A DNA stretch of 6,220 nucleotides from an uncultured Coriobacteriaceae bacterium. Its GTDB lineage: Bacteria > Actinomycetota > Coriobacteriia > Coriobacteriales > Eggerthellaceae. Within the stretch, counting starts at the first letter, position 1. Every line of letters starts with the position of its first letter. Position numbers and translations under genes: made by a program. The stretch lies in assembly GCA_900554945.1 (NCBI GenBank), contig USJN01000097.1, forward strand, positions 1-6,220, in the 5' to 3' direction. Below are positions 5,224 to 6,220 of this stretch, one piece after another. The notes under the pieces were generated by a model that was not told the DNA's origin, made no database searches, and saw only the letters and a list, made by a program, of their open reading frames with translations.

Positions 5224-6054
5224 ATGGCTGACAGTCAGTTCGAGGGAGGGCGCGAAGCGGATTCGCGCCCTCCCTTTCTTTGCTTGAACAATGCGATCGT
5301 GAAACGGTCGGGCAGAACCATTTTGCACGTCGGCTCCTTCGAGCTTGCCGAGGGGGAGAGCATGGCGTTGCTCGGCCCGAACGGCGCCGGCAAATCGACC
5401 TTCATCAAGCTGATCACGCGTGAGATTCTTCCTCTTTACCAGGACGAGCCGCCAGTGCTTTTCCGCGGGAACGCGCGTGCGACGCTCGAGGGCGTGAAGA
5501 AGAGCCTCGGCATCGTGTCATCGACGATGCAGGATCAGATCACGGTGCACATGCCCGCTATCGAGGTGGTCGCGGGCGGTCTGTACGGTTCGCTCGGCGT
5601 GCCGAAACGGGTGAACGCGAGTGAGGACGATTATGCGCGCTGCAGAAAAACGATGGCGACGCTCGGCGTCGAGTCGATCGCAGACCGCGACGTCATGACG
5701 TTGTCCACAGGGCAGGCGAGGCGCGTGTTGTTTGCGCGCGCTCTCGTTCACGACCCCGACGTCGTTGTGCTCGATGAGCCGTGCACGGGTCTTGATCCGC
5801 AGGGGATGCACTACGTGCGCCGCTCCATGCGCGCGATCGCGCAATCTGGGCGCGCAATCCTGCTGGTAACCCACTATGCCGAGGATATCATTCCCGAAAT
5901 CGAGCGGCTGCTTTTGATTAAGGATGGAACGGTGCACGCGGACGGGTCGAAAGAGGAGCTCCTGTGCGATGAGGCAATGTCTTCGCTGTTCGATGTTCCG
6001 ATGAGCGTTGCCGAGGTGACGCCTGGCCATTACTCGCTGACAAGCGAGTACTAA
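5224..6054 (+). CDS. ModF/YlmA-like ABC transporter ATP-binding protein (COG1119-type)
   Basis: The 276-residue protein is a single ABC ATPase domain. Walker A is GPNGAGKST (51-59), the signature LSTGQ (160-164), Walker B VVVLDEP with Asp184 and Glu185, the D-loop lies near 189-192 and the switch histidine is His217 in LVTH. IVSSTMQDQ (97-105), VAGGLYGSLG (116-125), DEPCTGLD (184-191) and THYAEDIIPEI (216-226) resemble the single-domain COG1119 group (Bacillus YlmA; E. coli ModF has two such domains). The group's name suggests molybdate, but substrates are mostly unproven and no permease or binding protein is present. ATG 5224 is the best start: AGAAGG lies 13 bases upstream and the gene follows the prsA-like stop by five bases, allowing translational coupling. 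The first 17 residues are hydrophilic and lie over a terminator hairpin. TTG 5284 or GTG 5299 are alternatives, but neither has a ribosome binding site and both would cut into the first beta-strand. Confidence 0.88.
   Translation: MADSQFEGGREADSRPPFLCLNNAIVKRSGRTILHVGSFELAEGESMALLGPNGAGKSTFIKLITREILPLYQDEPPVLFRGNARATLEGVKKSLGIVSSTMQDQITVHMPAIEVVAGGLYGSLGVPKRVNASEDDYARCRKTMATLGVESIADRDVMTLSTGQARRVLFARALVHDPDVVVLDEPCTGLDPQGMHYVRRSMRAIAQSGRAILLVTHYAEDIIPEIERLLLIKDGTVHADGSKEELLCDEAMSSLFDVPMSVAEVTPGHYSLTSEY
5243..5281 (+). terminator. Strong intrinsic terminator inside the 5' end of the ABC ATPase gene
   Basis: AGGGAGGGCGCGAA (5243-5256) pairs perfectly with TTCGCGCCCTCCCT (5262-5275) around the five-base loop GCGGA, giving a 14-bp GC-rich stem. 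It is followed at once by TTTCTTT (5275-5281). This has all the parts of a Rho-independent terminator for the prsA-like gene, starting 25 bases after its stop. It overlaps codons 7-20 of the ABC ATPase frame when that is started at 5224. Confidence 0.85.
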
Positions 6055-6083
6055 ACGCGAATGCCCTGGTAGAGTGCGCGTTT
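6053..6083 (+). terminator. Possible weak terminator after the ABC ATPase gene
   Basis: AAACGCG (6053-6059, beginning within the stop codon) and CGCGTTT (6077-6083) form a perfect 7-bp inverted repeat with a 17-base loop, and a fourth T follows at 6084. The large loop and short stem make it a modest candidate at best. Confidence 0.3.
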
Positions 6084-6097
6084 TCGATTGGAGTCGC

Positions 6098-6123
6098 CGC
6101 AACGGGCGGGTTTGCGAGTTTTT
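6098..6123 (+). terminator. Possible weak terminator before the tRNA promoter
   Basis: CGCAA (6098-6102) pairs with TTGCG (6112-6116) across a nine-base G-rich loop, and a run of five T residues follows at 6119-6123. The stem is short. Its place between the ABC gene and the tRNA promoter suits a terminator insulating the two units. Confidence 0.3.
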
Positions 6124-6134
6124 GAAAAATATCC

Positions 6135-6163
6135 TTGTGGACAGACAGGGACTTATGTATAAT
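6135..6163 (+). promoter_or_regulatory. Sigma-70-type promoter of the tRNA-Ser gene
   Basis: A consensus TATAAT -10 hexamer lies at 6158-6163, exactly 17 bases after TTGTGG (6135-6140) as -35. Transcription should start near 6170, leaving a leader of about 19 bases before the mature tRNA end at 6189. The promoter is the best match in the window, as expected for a stable RNA. Confidence 0.8.
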
Positions 6164-6188
6164 ACTTAGCTGCTGCAATTGGCAAAAC

Positions 6189-6220
6189 GGAGAGATGTCC
6201 GAGCTGGCCGAAGGAGCACG
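6189..6220 (+). tRNA. tRNA-Ser, 5' part only (cut by the window end)
   Basis: The last 32 bases match the start of a bacterial serine tRNA. They show the acceptor 5' strand GGAGAGA (6189-6195), then T8 and G9, and a D stem TCC (6198-6200) paired with GGA (6213-6215). The D loop carries the invariant GG (6206-6207). G26 follows, then CACG opens the anticodon stem. The anticodon and variable arm lie beyond the window, so the isoacceptor cannot be named. The overall pattern fits Ser better than Leu. Confidence 0.85.

Noticed and set aside
1..6220. CRISPR array, insertion sequence or prophage
   Set aside because: I found no regularly spaced repeats, transposase frame, terminal inverted repeats or phage genes; the only sign of mobility is the junction scar near 2470.

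Overview
The window is high-GC bacterial DNA with every recognisable gene on the + strand. The gene set fits a Gram-positive anaerobe of the Coriobacteriia, probably Eggerthellaceae: a one-subunit molybdenum/tungsten bis-MGD enzyme related to acetylene hydratase, a YkgJ-type cysteine-cluster protein, PurE, a PrsA-type foldase lipoprotein, a ModF-like ABC ATPase and a serine tRNA. The taxonomic call is an inference from gene content and codon style; no marker gene settles it.

Layout. (1) 2-2191: acetylene-hydratase-like Mo/W enzyme, cytoplasmic, with its iron-sulfur cysteines, catalytic aspartate and metal-ligand cysteine visible. (2) 2218-2891: a disturbed region. A short unrecognised reading frame with a strong Shine-Dalgarno sequence follows the enzyme. 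It runs into an antisense fragment (2477-2637) of a DHA2/EmrB-type MFS transporter, then about 250 bases of noncoding DNA. This looks like a scar of rearrangement and gene decay. (3) 2892-3861: ykgJ-like gene, then purE with its own likely promoter. (4) 3862-4039: a regulatory-looking spacer with a perfect 10-bp inverted repeat. (5) 4040-6054: prsA-like lipoprotein gene and, five bases later, a ModF-like ABC ATPase gene. A near-perfect intrinsic terminator hairpin lies inside the first 20 codons of the ATPase gene. (6) 6055-6220: spacer with weak hairpins, a very good sigma-70-type promoter, and the first 32 bases of a tRNA-Ser cut by the window end.

How the genes relate. The Mo/W enzyme is a specialised catabolic or respiratory enzyme, and the wreckage behind it marks the boundary with housekeeping genes. 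PurE (purine synthesis), the PrsA-like foldase (folding outside the membrane) and the tRNA are core functions. The prsA-ABC pair is probably one transcription unit in which the internal terminator tunes or blocks expression of the ATPase. The points most worth following are the altered active-site pocket of the acetylene-hydratase relative and the terminator buried in the ABC gene.
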